Origin: Murimonas intestini
GTDB taxonomy: Bacteria > Bacillota > Clostridia > Lachnospirales > Lachnospiraceae
Assembly (NCBI GenBank): GCA_003148945.1
Contig: QGGY01000018.1
Span: 1 to 64,000, forward strand
Direction: 5' to 3'
DNA: 64,000 nt
The translations under genes were made by a program, and so were the position numbers. Below, piece after piece: positions 17,826 through 25,731 of the stretch (positions within the stretch are counted from its first letter, which is position 1; each line of letters starts with the position of its first letter). The notes beneath the pieces are model-generated. The model had not been told where the DNA came from and did not search any database. It saw nothing but the letters and a program-made list of their open reading frames with translations.

Positions 17826-18371
17826 TTATTTGTTGAAATATCTCTTTAACAGACCTTCGAAAGCTTTTCCGTGTCTTGCTTCGTCTCTTGCCATTTCATG
17901 AACTGTATCATGGATAGCATCCAGATTAAGAGCTTTAGCGCGTTTTGCAAGATCAAACTTACCAGCTGTAGCGCCGTTTTCAGCTTCTACTCTCATCTCA
18001 AGATTTTTCTTTGTGCTGTCTGTAACTACTTCGCCTAAGAGTTCTGCAAATTTAGATGCATGCTCAGCTTCTTCGAAAGCAGCTTTTTCCCAGTATAATC
18101 CGATTTCCGGATATCCTTCTCTGTGAGCAACTCTTGACATTGCCAGGTACATACCAACTTCTGAGCACTCTCCTTCAAAGTTTGCTCTTAAATCAGCGAT
18201 GATATCATCCGGAGCGCCTTTAGCAACGCCTACTACGTGTTCTGCTGCCCATTCCATCTGGCCTTTCTGCTCGATGAACTTTTCAGCCGGTGCCTTACAG
18301 ATCGGACATGCCTCAGGTGCTTTTTCTCCTTCATAAACATAACCACATACACTACATACAAATTTAGCCAT
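17826..18371 (-). CDS. Reverse rubrerythrin (NADH peroxidase type)
   Basis: The 181-residue protein has the reverse-rubrerythrin order: an N-terminal rubredoxin-like iron site ([10 protein letters not shown] then CPICKAP, residues 6-26) followed by a four-helix diiron domain with the Glu ligands in [15 protein letters not shown] and [14 protein letters not shown] and a final Glu/His set in [13 protein letters not shown]. Reverse rubrerythrins of Clostridia reduce hydrogen peroxide and oxygen with NADH-derived electrons and are PerR targets. A perfect 19-base palindrome (18422-18440) lies about 50 bases upstream, and perR is the next gene on the same strand. ATG with AAGGAG. Confidence 0.93.
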   Translation of the reverse strand: MAKFVCSVCGYVYEGEKAPEACPICKAPAEKFIEQKGQMEWAAEHVVGVAKGAPDDIIADLRANFEGECSEVGMYLAMSRVAHREGYPEIGLYWEKAAFEEAEHASKFAELLGEVVTDSTKKNLEMRVEAENGATAGKFDLAKRAKALNLDAIHDTVHEMARDEARHGKAFEGLLKRYFNK

Positions 18372-18421
18372 TTTAATTTCTCCTTTTCTTATTATAATAT
18401 TTTAATTTTTAGTTGTTTTAA

Positions 18422-18440
18422 ATCAGTAATGATTACTGAT
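18422..18440. promoter_or_regulatory. PerR/Fur-type operator upstream of rubrerythrin
   Basis: ATCAGTAAT-G-ATTACTGAT is a perfect 9-1-9 palindrome, the geometry of PerR/Fur boxes. A related, less perfect copy is at 18896-18914 before perR. Confidence 0.7.
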
Positions 18441-18487
18441 ATTAATTTACTACATTTCTCTTACTTTGTCAAGAGGTTTTTGGAAAT

Positions 18488-18877
18488 TTATGATTTTTTT
18501 ATGCAGTCTCCGCAAACGCCATAGAAGTTAGTTACATATCCAGCAATATGCCCATCAAAATTCCTTCCTGCAATTTCAACAATGTTGTCTATACTGTCCA
18601 TTTCCAGGTCAATGACACTGTGGCACTCTGTGCACACGAAATGGTTATGAGGGGTTGTATTCCCATCGAAGCGGTCTGCACCATCACCAGTAGTGATTTT
18701 CATGATCTCTCCAATGTCCGATAAAAGAGAAAGATTCCGGTATACAGTTCCAAGACTGATATTGGGAAATGTTTCACGTATATTCATGTAAACAGTATCA
18801 GCCGTTGGATGATCAGTCCGGGACGCCAGAAATTCTTTTATGGATTCACGCTGTTTGCTGTATTTCAGCTTCGGCAT
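18488..18877 (-). CDS. perR: PerR-like Fur family peroxide-responsive repressor
   Basis: A 129-residue Fur family protein: winged-helix DNA-binding domain (KQRESIKEFLASRTDHPTADTVY through SLGTVYRNLSLL) and a C-terminal metal-binding domain with the structural zinc cysteines CTEC and CGDC. HNHFVC carries the regulatory-metal histidines. The neighbours, a reverse rubrerythrin downstream and a thioredoxin reductase upstream and divergent, argue for PerR rather than Fur or Zur. An operator-like sequence lies 20 to 37 bases before its start, which suggests autoregulation. ATG with AGGAGAG upstream. Confidence 0.88.
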   Translation of the reverse strand: MPKLKYSKQRESIKEFLASRTDHPTADTVYMNIRETFPNISLGTVYRNLSLLSDIGEIMKITTGDGADRFDGNTTPHNHFVCTECHSVIDLEMDSIDNIVEIAGRNFDGHIAGYVTNFYGVCGDCIKKS

Positions 18878-18895
18878 AGCTCTCCTCCTTTCGAT

Positions 18896-18914
18896 AATGA
18901 TAATTGTTACTGAT
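18896..18914. promoter_or_regulatory. PerR-box-like sequence between perR and trxB
   Basis: AATGATAAT-T-GTTACTGAT matches the palindrome at 18422-18440 in 8 of 9 bases of one half and 5 of 9 of the other. It lies between the divergent perR and thioredoxin reductase genes and could control both. Confidence 0.5.
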
Positions 18915-19043
18915 ATAAGTATAAGCCTAAAATTTCATTTTGTCAATTATCTTATGTAAAAAATTTTGCAGATAGTATATAATAGTTATTATTGACATGT
19001 TGCAGAGTGGCTTGTAAATCAGTAGTTTGAAAGGAGCAGGAAA

Positions 19044-19964
19044 ATGGATAAAATTTATGATTTAGTGATTATAGGATCGGGACCCGCCGGTCTGGCTGCA
19101 GCAATTTACGCGCAGAGGGCAAGGCTTGATACCTTAGTTCTGGAAAAGAGCTATGTCAGCGGAGGGCAGGTAATAAATACGTATGAGGTTGATAATTACC
19201 CCGGTATTTCCGGTGTCAGCGGTATGGATCTGAGTATGAAGTTTCATGAACATGCCAAGAATCTGGAAGCAGAATTTATGACAGCTGAAGTGAAAGACAT
19301 TATTATAGAAGAAACACTGAAAAAAATAAAGACGGATAAAGCTGAAATACTGACAAGAACAGTTATTATTGCAACGGGAGCGAGGCACAGAAAGCTGGGT
19401 GTGCCTGGTGAAGAAGAGTTTGCAGGAATGGGTGTTTCCTACTGTGCAACATGCGATGGGGCATTTTTCAAAAATAAGACAGTTGCTGTTGTAGGGGGAG
19501 GAGATGTGGCAGTTGAAGATGCCATTTTTCTGGCAAGAGGAAGCAAGAAGGTCTATGTGCTCCACCGCCGGGAGGAATTCAGGGCAGCCAAAAGCCTTCA
19601 GGAAAAACTATTTGCGCAGGATAATATAGAAGTACTGTGGAACACTGTCGTTAATGAGATCAGGGGAGAAGATAATGTAAAATCTATTTCTATAGAAAAT
19701 AAAAAAGACGGAAGCAGATCCGAACTTCAGGTGGATGGAGTCTTTATTGCAGTGGGTATACTTCCCAATTCAGAACTCTTTAAGGGTATGCTGGATATGG
19801 ATCCTCAGGGGTATATTATTGCGGGGGAAGACTGTGAGACAAGTGTTAAAGGGATTTATGCGGCAGGGGATGTAAGGACTAAGATGCTCAGACAGATCGT
19901 GACAGCCGCTTCGGACGGGGCAAATGCTGTGACATCTGCTCAGAATTATTTAATGTTTTTGTAA
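19044..19964 (+). CDS. trxB: Thioredoxin reductase (NAD(P)H-dependent flavoprotein)
   Basis: The 306-residue flavoprotein has an N-terminal FAD fold (IIGSGPAGLAAAIYAQRA), the redox-active CATC disulfide (residues about 134-137), a second nucleotide fold VVGGGDVAVEDA with HRREEFRAAKS for NAD(P)H, and the C-terminal FAD motif GIYAAGDVRTKMLRQIVTAASDGANA. It reduces thioredoxin or a related redoxin in the cytosol. It is divergent from perR and shares its intergenic operator-like site, consistent with an oxidative-stress role. Whether it prefers thioredoxin or ferredoxin-linked partners is not visible. ATG with AAAGGAG. Confidence 0.93.
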   Translation: MDKIYDLVIIGSGPAGLAAAIYAQRARLDTLVLEKSYVSGGQVINTYEVDNYPGISGVSGMDLSMKFHEHAKNLEAEFMTAEVKDIIIEETLKKIKTDKAEILTRTVIIATGARHRKLGVPGEEEFAGMGVSYCATCDGAFFKNKTVAVVGGGDVAVEDAIFLARGSKKVYVLHRREEFRAAKSLQEKLFAQDNIEVLWNTVVNEIRGEDNVKSISIENKKDGSRSELQVDGVFIAVGILPNSELFKGMLDMDPQGYIIAGEDCETSVKGIYAAGDVRTKMLRQIVTAASDGANAVTSAQNYLMFL

Positions 19965-20068
19965 GATAACCAATATGTACCTTATTTGTCACATTAATTG
20001 GACTGAATTAGTAACCACATTAAATTATTTCAGGTTTATTTCAGAGTTAAAAAATATTTAATATATGG

Positions 20069-20097
20069 TTGACAAAAGGCAGTAGATTTGTTATGAT
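20069..20097 (+). promoter_or_regulatory. Promoter of the SH3-NlpC/P60 gene
   Basis: TTGACA (20069-20074) and TATGAT (20092-20097), 17-base spacer. The start would fall near 20104, inside the paired TGTAACAA motifs at 20103-20110 and 20123-20130. Confidence 0.75.
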
Positions 20098-20102
20098 AGC
20101 CG

Positions 20103-20130
20103 TGTAACAAATTTAACAATTCTGTAACAA
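20103..20130 (+). promoter_or_regulatory. Direct TGTAACAA repeats, candidate operator
   Basis: Two perfect TGTAACAA octamers, 20 bases start to start (two helical turns), overlap the predicted transcription start of the NlpC/P60 gene. A comparable pair, TGTAATAA and its inverted copy 21 bases apart, lies upstream of the other NlpC/P60 gene at 25603-25631. TGTAAY half-sites recall WalR boxes of Firmicutes, but the 5-base spacing of canonical boxes is absent. Confidence 0.4.
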
Positions 20131-20161
20131 ATGAGTGATACATATGGAGGTTAGATAAATA

Positions 20162-21682
20162 ATGAAAAAGGGAATCTTGAAAGTAACGGCATGCTGCCTC
20201 GCAGGTGCAATTACATTCGCAGGAAACGGCGGCGTTTCTCTGGCGGCCGGATTTGAAGTGCCGTTAGCCGGCGGTTCAGCCAAGATTGCGGAACAGGAGA
20301 GTAAAGCTCAGAATACGCAGCCGGAAACATCTGCACCGTCTGAGTTTGATACAACAGCGATCGCACAGGTTGATGAATACGTAAATATCAGAGATCAGGC
20401 AAGCACGGATGAAGGGGAAGTGCTTGGCAAACTCTATAATAATTCTGCAGCAAAGATTTTAGCTAAGGAAGGCGACTGGTACCTGATTTCATCAGGGTCT
20501 GTTACAGGTTATGTGAAATCTGATTATTTTGTAACAGGACAGGCTGCTGAAGAGCTTGCAAAGGAAGTTGGGCAGAAGAAAGCGACAGTTAAGACTACCA
20601 CTTTGATGGTGCGTTCAGATTCTAACCAGGATTCAGATGTACTGGCAATGGTGGGAGATTCAGAGCAGTTAAATGTTGTTGATGACAGTGGCGACTGGGT
20701 TAAAGTTACTGTTGATGATGACGTTGAAGGATATGTGGCAAGAGATTATGTAGAGTGTGAGACAGTTTTCACAGAAGCAGAATCTATTGAAGAAGAACAG
20801 GCAAGACTGAAGAAACAGGAAGAAGATTACCAGAAAGCCATTGAAGAAGCAAGGCGTGCTGATGAGGCCGCAAGAGCTGAACAGCAGGCACAGAATAATA
20901 GTACAGAAGGCTGGACAGAGGCACCGTCTACAGAGGCGCCTACAGACTGGACAGAAGCTCCTACGGAAGCACCGGCTTGGACAGAGGCACCTACAGAGTC
21001 AACAGAGTGGACAGAAGCTCCAACAGAGGCGCCGGCTTGGACAGAGGCACCTACAGAGTGGACAGAGGCTCCAACAGAAGCACCAGCTTGGACAGAAGCG
21101 CCTACAGAGTCAACAGACTGGACAGAGGCACCGGAATGGACAGAAGCGCCTACAGAATCTACAGAGTGGACAGAAGCTCCAACAGAGTGGACGGAAGCAC
21201 CGGAATGGACAGAAGCACCTACAGAATCTACTGAATGGACGGAAGCTCCAACAGAAACGGAGTGGACAGAAGCTCCAACAGAAACAGAGTGGACAGAAGC
21301 GCCGAGTACAAATGCAGGACTGAGAGAGCAGATAGTAAGCTTTGCACTTCAGTTCGTAGGCGGAAATTATGTTTGGGGCGGAAATGACTTATACAGCGGC
21401 GTAGACTGCTCAGGGTTTACACAGCAGGTATTAGGAAACTTCGGAATCTCTATCCCGCGTACAGCTGGTGCACAGTCAGTAAGCGGACCACAGATCAGCA
21501 TGAGTGAGATACAGCCGGGTGACCTGTTATTCTACAGCGGTGACGGAGACTACGGCATCGGACATGTAAGTATGTATATCGGAAATGGCCAGGTAGTACA
21601 TGCAAGTACACCTTCCACCGGAATCATTATTTCGGATGTGAACTACAGACAGCCGACAAGCATAGTAAATTATATTGGTTAA
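20162..21682 (+). CDS. Secreted SH3-domain NlpC/P60 cell-wall hydrolase with Trp-Thr-Glu-Ala-Pro repeats
   Basis: The 506-residue precursor has a signal peptide (residues 1-29, ending LAAG), two bacterial SH3 domains (about 62-115 and 137-193), a charged helical segment (205-245), a low-complexity region of WTEAPTE-type repeats (about 248-385) and an NlpC/P60 domain with catalytic Cys416 in GVDCSGF and His in GIGHVSMYIG. Such enzymes cut gamma-D-Glu-diamino acid bonds in peptidoglycan; the SH3 domains bind the wall and the repeat acts as a spacer across it. GGAGG precedes ATG 20162. The catalytic domain is closely like that of the convergent gene at 22734-25541. Confidence 0.92.
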   Translation: MKKGILKVTACCLAGAITFAGNGGVSLAAGFEVPLAGGSAKIAEQESKAQNTQPETSAPSEFDTTAIAQVDEYVNIRDQASTDEGEVLGKLYNNSAAKILAKEGDWYLISSGSVTGYVKSDYFVTGQAAEELAKEVGQKKATVKTTTLMVRSDSNQDSDVLAMVGDSEQLNVVDDSGDWVKVTVDDDVEGYVARDYVECETVFTEAESIEEEQARLKKQEEDYQKAIEEARRADEAARAEQQAQNNSTEGWTEAPSTEAPTDWTEAPTEAPAWTEAPTESTEWTEAPTEAPAWTEAPTEWTEAPTEAPAWTEAPTESTDWTEAPEWTEAPTESTEWTEAPTEWTEAPEWTEAPTESTEWTEAPTETEWTEAPTETEWTEAPSTNAGLREQIVSFALQFVGGNYVWGGNDLYSGVDCSGFTQQVLGNFGISIPRTAGAQSVSGPQISMSEIQPGDLLFYSGDGDYGIGHVSMYIGNGQVVHASTPSTGIIISDVNYRQPTSIVNYIG

Positions 21683-21705
21683 TTAAATAATTGAGTAGAT
21701 CAACT

Positions 21706-21740
21706 AAGAGGCACTGCAAAATGCAGTGCCTCTTATGTTA
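21706..21740 (+). terminator. Terminator after the SH3-NlpC/P60 gene
   Basis: AAGAGGCACTGC (21706-21717) pairs perfectly with GCAGTGCCTCTT (21723-21734) around AAAAT. The T-run is short, so efficiency is uncertain. Confidence 0.65.
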
Positions 21741-21750
21741 TAGTAATTAA

Positions 21751-21798
21751 AGTAACTATTCAACAGGTCTGTGTATTTACTGCAAAGAACATGATTCA
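21751..21798 (-). repeat. Partial copy of the 38915-39042 repeat element
   Basis: The reverse complement of 38983-39047 aligns here: both have AACTATTCA, CAGGTCTGTG, ATTTACTGCA, AGAAC and ATGATTCA in the same order with single-base differences and one 8-base gap. This shows the element exists in at least two places in the window. Confidence 0.65.
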
Positions 21799-22182
21799 GG
21801 GATCCTAAAATTCATTTAAGCGCATATACTTTATAAGGACAAGGCATGATCGATATAGAACGTTTTAATGGCTTTTGGAGAGAAATAAAAGCCCGTACTA
21901 TCAACTTAACCATAAGCACATTAAAATGCCTGCATGACGTGTTTAAATGTGTTACAGAGGATGCTGCTTAAAACGGGAGTATGAATTATATGCTTTACAG
22001 AGCAGGAATAAAGTGTTATTCAAAAAATTAAATTAACAGACGATAGTGGAAATATATAGAATATTTAAAAGCCCAAAAAGGGGATTGACAGAGGTTTTTG
22101 TGGAAATAGCGGTGTCAAAATGCACAAAAAAACCGAGAAAACTGCGGCAGGACCTTGCTGCAGATGTGGGAATAATCTACAT

Positions 22183-22278
22183 TTATCCACATGGGTTTGG
22201 GATAAAATCAGAGGTAAAAACAGTTAAAATAGAGTTATGCACTGAGTTATCCACATTATCCACATTTATTTAACCACA
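22183..22278 (+). other. Cluster of five same-orientation DnaA boxes
   Basis: Perfect TTATCCACA boxes occur at 22183-22191, 22247-22255 and 22256-22264, the last two directly abutting. TTATGCACT (22235-22243) and TTAACCACA (22270-22278) each differ from the consensus TTATNCACA or TTATCCACA by one base. All five point the same way. A short GC tract (GGGCGG) and a long AT-rich region follow. No dnaA or dnaN gene is nearby, and flanking gene orientation does not favour a replication origin here. Confidence 0.7.
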
Positions 22279-22580
22279 TTTGGGCGGTTTACATAGTATT
22301 TTTTTAAAACAGGTGTTTTGTACACATATCATAAATCGATTAATTACATAAAAATAAAATGACGAATTACTTGACATTTTAATAGTCTTGAAATGGTCAG
22401 GAAACGCATAAGATTTTTGATATTATCAGACAATAATATTATTTACCTGCTTTATAAAGTAGGAAGTTGGATTGTCAGAAATTAGGATAAGGAAATAGTA
22501 TTGAATTAATAACATAGGGAATTCCAGGGATTTAATTATTATGTTTGTGAAGGGATTTGGGGCTGCAAGTTCAGGAAAGA

Positions 22581-22644
22581 AAAGACAGCCCTGCGGGGTT
22601 CCGGCTCTTACAAAAGCCTGGGTCCCCACAGGGCTGTCTTTTTT
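22581..22644. terminator. Strong bidirectional terminator hairpin
   Basis: AAAGACAGCCCTGCGGGG (22581-22598) pairs with CCCCACAGGGCTGTCTTT (22624-22641) with one mismatch, then T-run to 22644. It ends the cell-wall-binding gene on the minus strand and could also end any plus-strand transcript from the DnaA-box region. Confidence 0.8.
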
Positions 22645-22733
22645 ATTTAATGTCAGAGGGCAGATAACAGTATTTCCTGACAGTATAAAATATTTAAGTA
22701 CTGCCAGCCGTGCCCGCGTTTTAATCTTTAAAT

Positions 22734-25541
22734 TTACCAGTAACGGACAATTGCCGTAATTCCTGTATAATTATAGCGGTCTGTCTTGATCCCGCCCTGT
22801 GGATAAGGGTTACTGTTGGAAGAGTGAATGATCTGTCCGTTTCCCATATAGATTCCTACATGATAGATAGGAGTACCATAAAAAATCAGATCTCCGGGCA
22901 TCAATTCATTTTCAGAAACAAATTTACCGCCGCCCTCCCAGGCCTGGGCATCGGCTACGCGCGGGATGCTTATCCCAAAATGGAGCATTACCTGTTGTGT
23001 AAATCCGGAACAGTCAACACCATCAGTCAGGCTGTTTCCGCCCCAGACATATTTTCCGCCTTCGTAGCTTGCAGCAAATTTTGCAATCTCCATACCCAGG
23101 GAAGCATTTCCGGTAACTTCAGAATTTCCGCGGCCCTGTTCATCGAAGGTATACGTTGTTGTTCCGAAGGTGCGGGTAGTAGATTTCAGCATCGCACCGC
23201 CAAGTGCAGGATCAAAATAGTAGACAATACCATTTACATATTGAAATTCCAGCTGCATCTGGCCGAGATCGTTAAAGTAATAGGTATTTCCCTCAAAGTA
23301 CTGAAGGCCCTTCATTGGAAGCCCTACGCTGTTAAACAGGTAGGAGAAGCTGCCTATCTTAACAAGCTGGTTGCAGACACGGATTCCTTCGTTATCAACA
23401 TAGTATTCACCGATCCTCATGTTAACGGCCTTTGCTCCGTCACTCTTGAGATAATACCAGTTGCCGTCAGGATGGATCCATGTATCATGCATCATTTCAA
23501 AATTATCATTATAGAAGTACCATTTATCACCTGATTTATTCCAGCCCTTCAGTTTTTTTTCACCAGTGTATTTACCGTTGGCATCCACATAGTACTCGCC
23601 ATTCACCCAGCTGTCTGTGACCATCACTCCATCCGGGCCGAGATAATAGTTTCCAACCCACTTATCTGTAACCATAACACCAGTTCCGGAATCCAGATAG
23701 TACCACTTGCTGCCGCTCCTGGACCATCCTGTGATCATAGCGCCGCTGGCGTTAAACCTGTAATCCTTGCCGTCGATCACCTGCCAGCCTGTGTACATGA
23801 CGCCTGATTCAGGGTCAAGATAATAATTCTTGCCCTTGACTGTCACCCAGCCCTTCATGATCTGGTTATTATCGTAATAATACCACTTATTATCTGCGTT
23901 TACCCAGCCTGTCTTTACAACCTTCTTGCCGCTGCCATCCAGAGGTATGCCATCAACTACAGTATTTACGGCCATCTTGCCGGAATCATTTACGTAGTAA
24001 TCCCCTGCCCACTGGTTTGTGAGCATGACGCCTGTACTATCGTCCATGTAGTACCAGGCAGAACCGCTCTTGGTCCATCCTGTGATCATGGCCCCGCTCT
24101 CGTTAAAGCGGTACCATTTTCCTTCGATCTGCTGCCATCCTGTCTTCATTACTCCATTGGAAGGAGCCAGATAATAAGTTTTACTGCCTACCACTGTAAA
24201 ACCAGTGGCCATGACACCGTCAGCAGGATTTAAATAGTACCATTTATTTCCCGTCTTGAGCCAGCCTGTCTGCATAGCGCCTGAGCCGTTGAAATAGTAC
24301 CATTTGTTATCGATCAGTTTCCATCCCGTGGCCATTACGCCTGTCTCAGGGTCCAGATAATAAGTCTTGTTTTTGACGTTCACAAACCCTTTTGCCATAG
24401 TGCTGTCATCGTTGTAATAATACCATTTGCTGTCAGTCCTTACCCAGCCTTTTTTGACGATCTTTTTCCCGTTTTTATCTACAGGGTAACCGTCTACAGT
24501 AGTGTTTACAGCCATTTTTCCGCTGTCGGTCACGTAATAGTCATCTATCCACTGGTTCTTTAGCATAATGCCAGTAGACGGATCCATATAATACCAGGAA
24601 GCCCCTGATCTGACCCATTTCGTCTGCATGGCGCCTGAACTGTTAAAGTAGTACCAGTTTCCTTCTATGAGTTTCCAGCCTGTGGCCATGGCTCCCCCAG
24701 ACGGTTCCAGATAGTATGTCTTGCCGCCAACTACAGTAAAACCTGTGGCCATGGCGCCTGAACCGGGATTTAAGTAATACCATTTGCCTCCCAGCTTTGC
24801 CCATCCTGTCTTCATGGCACCGGAAGAATTAAAATAGTACCAGGTGCCGTCGATCTGTTTCCAGCCTGCAGCCATTATCCCTGTTGCCGGGTCCAGATAG
24901 TATGTTTTGTTATTGACATTTGTGAAGCCAAAAGACATATTGCCGGAAGCATCGTAATAATACCACTTGTTTCCAGTCTTGATCCAGCCCTTATTGACGA
25001 TCTTGTGCCCATTGGCATCCACTGCTATGCCGTTTACAACCGTATTTGCAGCCATCTTTCCGTCTGGGTATACATAGCAGTCACCAACCCACTGATCTGT
25101 GGCCATGGCCCCCGTTACAGTGTCCAGATAGTACCAGCTGGCTCCGATCTTCTGCCATCCGAAGAGCTTGACGCCGGAAGAGGTAAAATAATACCATTGA
25201 TTATCGATATTGTTCCAGCCTATGGCCATGACTCCTGTATTGTAGTCCAGGAAATAGGATTTGCCTTCTAAATCCAAAGGTCCCTTTGCCATGGTGCCGT
25301 CCGGATTGTAATAGTACCATAAGCCTCCGGCCTGCTGCCAGCCCGTCTTCATCCAGCCGTTTTCATCGAAATAGTACTGCTTATCATCTATAGACTGCTG
25401 GCCTGTCAGAAATCCGCCGTCATCCGTAGAGTACCAGGTACCCTTGTCGTTTGACTCCCAGGCGGCATCTGCGTCCAGCGACGGCCCTGTAAAGGCTATC
25501 ATGCCTATTAAGGAAAATAGCAGCAGTTTGTTTCTTTTCAT
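22734..25541 (-). CDS. Secreted cell-wall-binding-repeat NlpC/P60 endopeptidase
   Basis: The 935-residue precursor has a signal peptide (1-27, ending ADAA), about 790 residues of choline/glucan-binding-type repeats (units like GWKLIDNKWYYFNGSGAMQT) and a C-terminal NlpC/P60 domain with Cys844 in GVDCSGF and His in IYHVGIYMGNG. The repeats bind wall polysaccharide; the NlpC domain cuts stem peptides. A higher-order period of exactly 180 residues is visible: VNKGWIKTG at 183, VKKGWVRTD at 363 and VKTGWVNAD at 543 each start equivalent blocks. It faces the other NlpC/P60 gene. ATG with an AGGAGCAATG site. Confidence 0.93.
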   Translation of the reverse strand: MKRNKLLLFSLIGMIAFTGPSLDADAAWESNDKGTWYSTDDGGFLTGQQSIDDKQYYFDENGWMKTGWQQAGGLWYYYNPDGTMAKGPLDLEGKSYFLDYNTGVMAIGWNNIDNQWYYFTSSGVKLFGWQKIGASWYYLDTVTGAMATDQWVGDCYVYPDGKMAANTVVNGIAVDANGHKIVNKGWIKTGNKWYYYDASGNMSFGFTNVNNKTYYLDPATGIMAAGWKQIDGTWYYFNSSGAMKTGWAKLGGKWYYLNPGSGAMATGFTVVGGKTYYLEPSGGAMATGWKLIEGNWYYFNSSGAMQTKWVRSGASWYYMDPSTGIMLKNQWIDDYYVTDSGKMAVNTTVDGYPVDKNGKKIVKKGWVRTDSKWYYYNDDSTMAKGFVNVKNKTYYLDPETGVMATGWKLIDNKWYYFNGSGAMQTGWLKTGNKWYYLNPADGVMATGFTVVGSKTYYLAPSNGVMKTGWQQIEGKWYRFNESGAMITGWTKSGSAWYYMDDSTGVMLTNQWAGDYYVNDSGKMAVNTVVDGIPLDGSGKKVVKTGWVNADNKWYYYDNNQIMKGWVTVKGKNYYLDPESGVMYTGWQVIDGKDYRFNASGAMITGWSRSGSKWYYLDSGTGVMVTDKWVGNYYLGPDGVMVTDSWVNGEYYVDANGKYTGEKKLKGWNKSGDKWYFYNDNFEMMHDTWIHPDGNWYYLKSDGAKAVNMRIGEYYVDNEGIRVCNQLVKIGSFSYLFNSVGLPMKGLQYFEGNTYYFNDLGQMQLEFQYVNGIVYYFDPALGGAMLKSTTRTFGTTTYTFDEQGRGNSEVTGNASLGMEIAKFAASYEGGKYVWGGNSLTDGVDCSGFTQQVMLHFGISIPRVADAQAWEGGGKFVSENELMPGDLIFYGTPIYHVGIYMGNGQIIHSSNSNPYPQGGIKTDRYNYTGITAIVRYW

Positions 25542-25602
25542 AACATTGCTCCTTCTGCTAATAATGACATTTTAATGGTTTCTTCCCTAAATTATTTCAA
25601 AT

Positions 25603-25631
25603 GTGTAATAAATCTTTACGGAATTATTACA
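25603..25631 (-). promoter_or_regulatory. Inverted TGTAATAA repeat upstream of the cell-wall-binding gene
   Basis: TGTAATAA (25603-25610) and TTATTACA (25624-25631) are perfect inverted octamers, 21 bases apart, about 60 to 90 bases before the start codon. They resemble the TGTAACAA pair before the other NlpC/P60 gene and may bind the same regulator. Confidence 0.4.
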
Positions 25632-25668
25632 GCTTAGTTAAAATAGTACAGGATTTCAAGGAAAAAGT

Positions 25669-25712
25669 CAATAGAAAAGCCCAGATTTATGCACTTCTGC
25701 ATAAATCTGGGC
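25669..25712 (-). terminator. Terminator of the V-ATPase operon
   Basis: GCCCAGATTTATGCA (25679-25693) pairs perfectly with TGCATAAATCTGGGC (25698-25712); on the minus strand a TTTTCTATT tract follows. It lies 20 bases past the last V-ATPase gene. Confidence 0.85.
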
Positions 25713-25731
25713 GATACTTTTTAAGATTTTC

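Larger units (their letters stand above)
21741..22580. other. Long non-coding region between convergent wall hydrolases
   Basis: About 840 bases hold no gene I can support; the longest ORF (22046-22273) shows no ribosome site or recognisable composition. Contents seen: a partial repeat copy (21751-21798), a DnaA-box cluster (22183-22278), an AT-rich stretch (22279-22540), and a strong bidirectional hairpin at the right edge. Confidence 0.6.

Noticed and set aside
20841-21323. Alternative-frame ORF rich in Gln/Arg/Leu inside the NlpC gene
   Set aside because: A shadow of the Trp-Thr-Glu-Ala-Pro repeat read in another frame.
22046-22273. A 75-residue ORF over the DnaA-box cluster
   Set aside because: No ribosome site, low-quality composition and it overlaps the conserved-looking DnaA boxes.
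22183-22540. The chromosomal replication origin
   Set aside because: No dnaA or dnaN in the window, and flanking genes converge on the site, opposite to the usual co-orientation. Kept as a DnaA-box cluster only.
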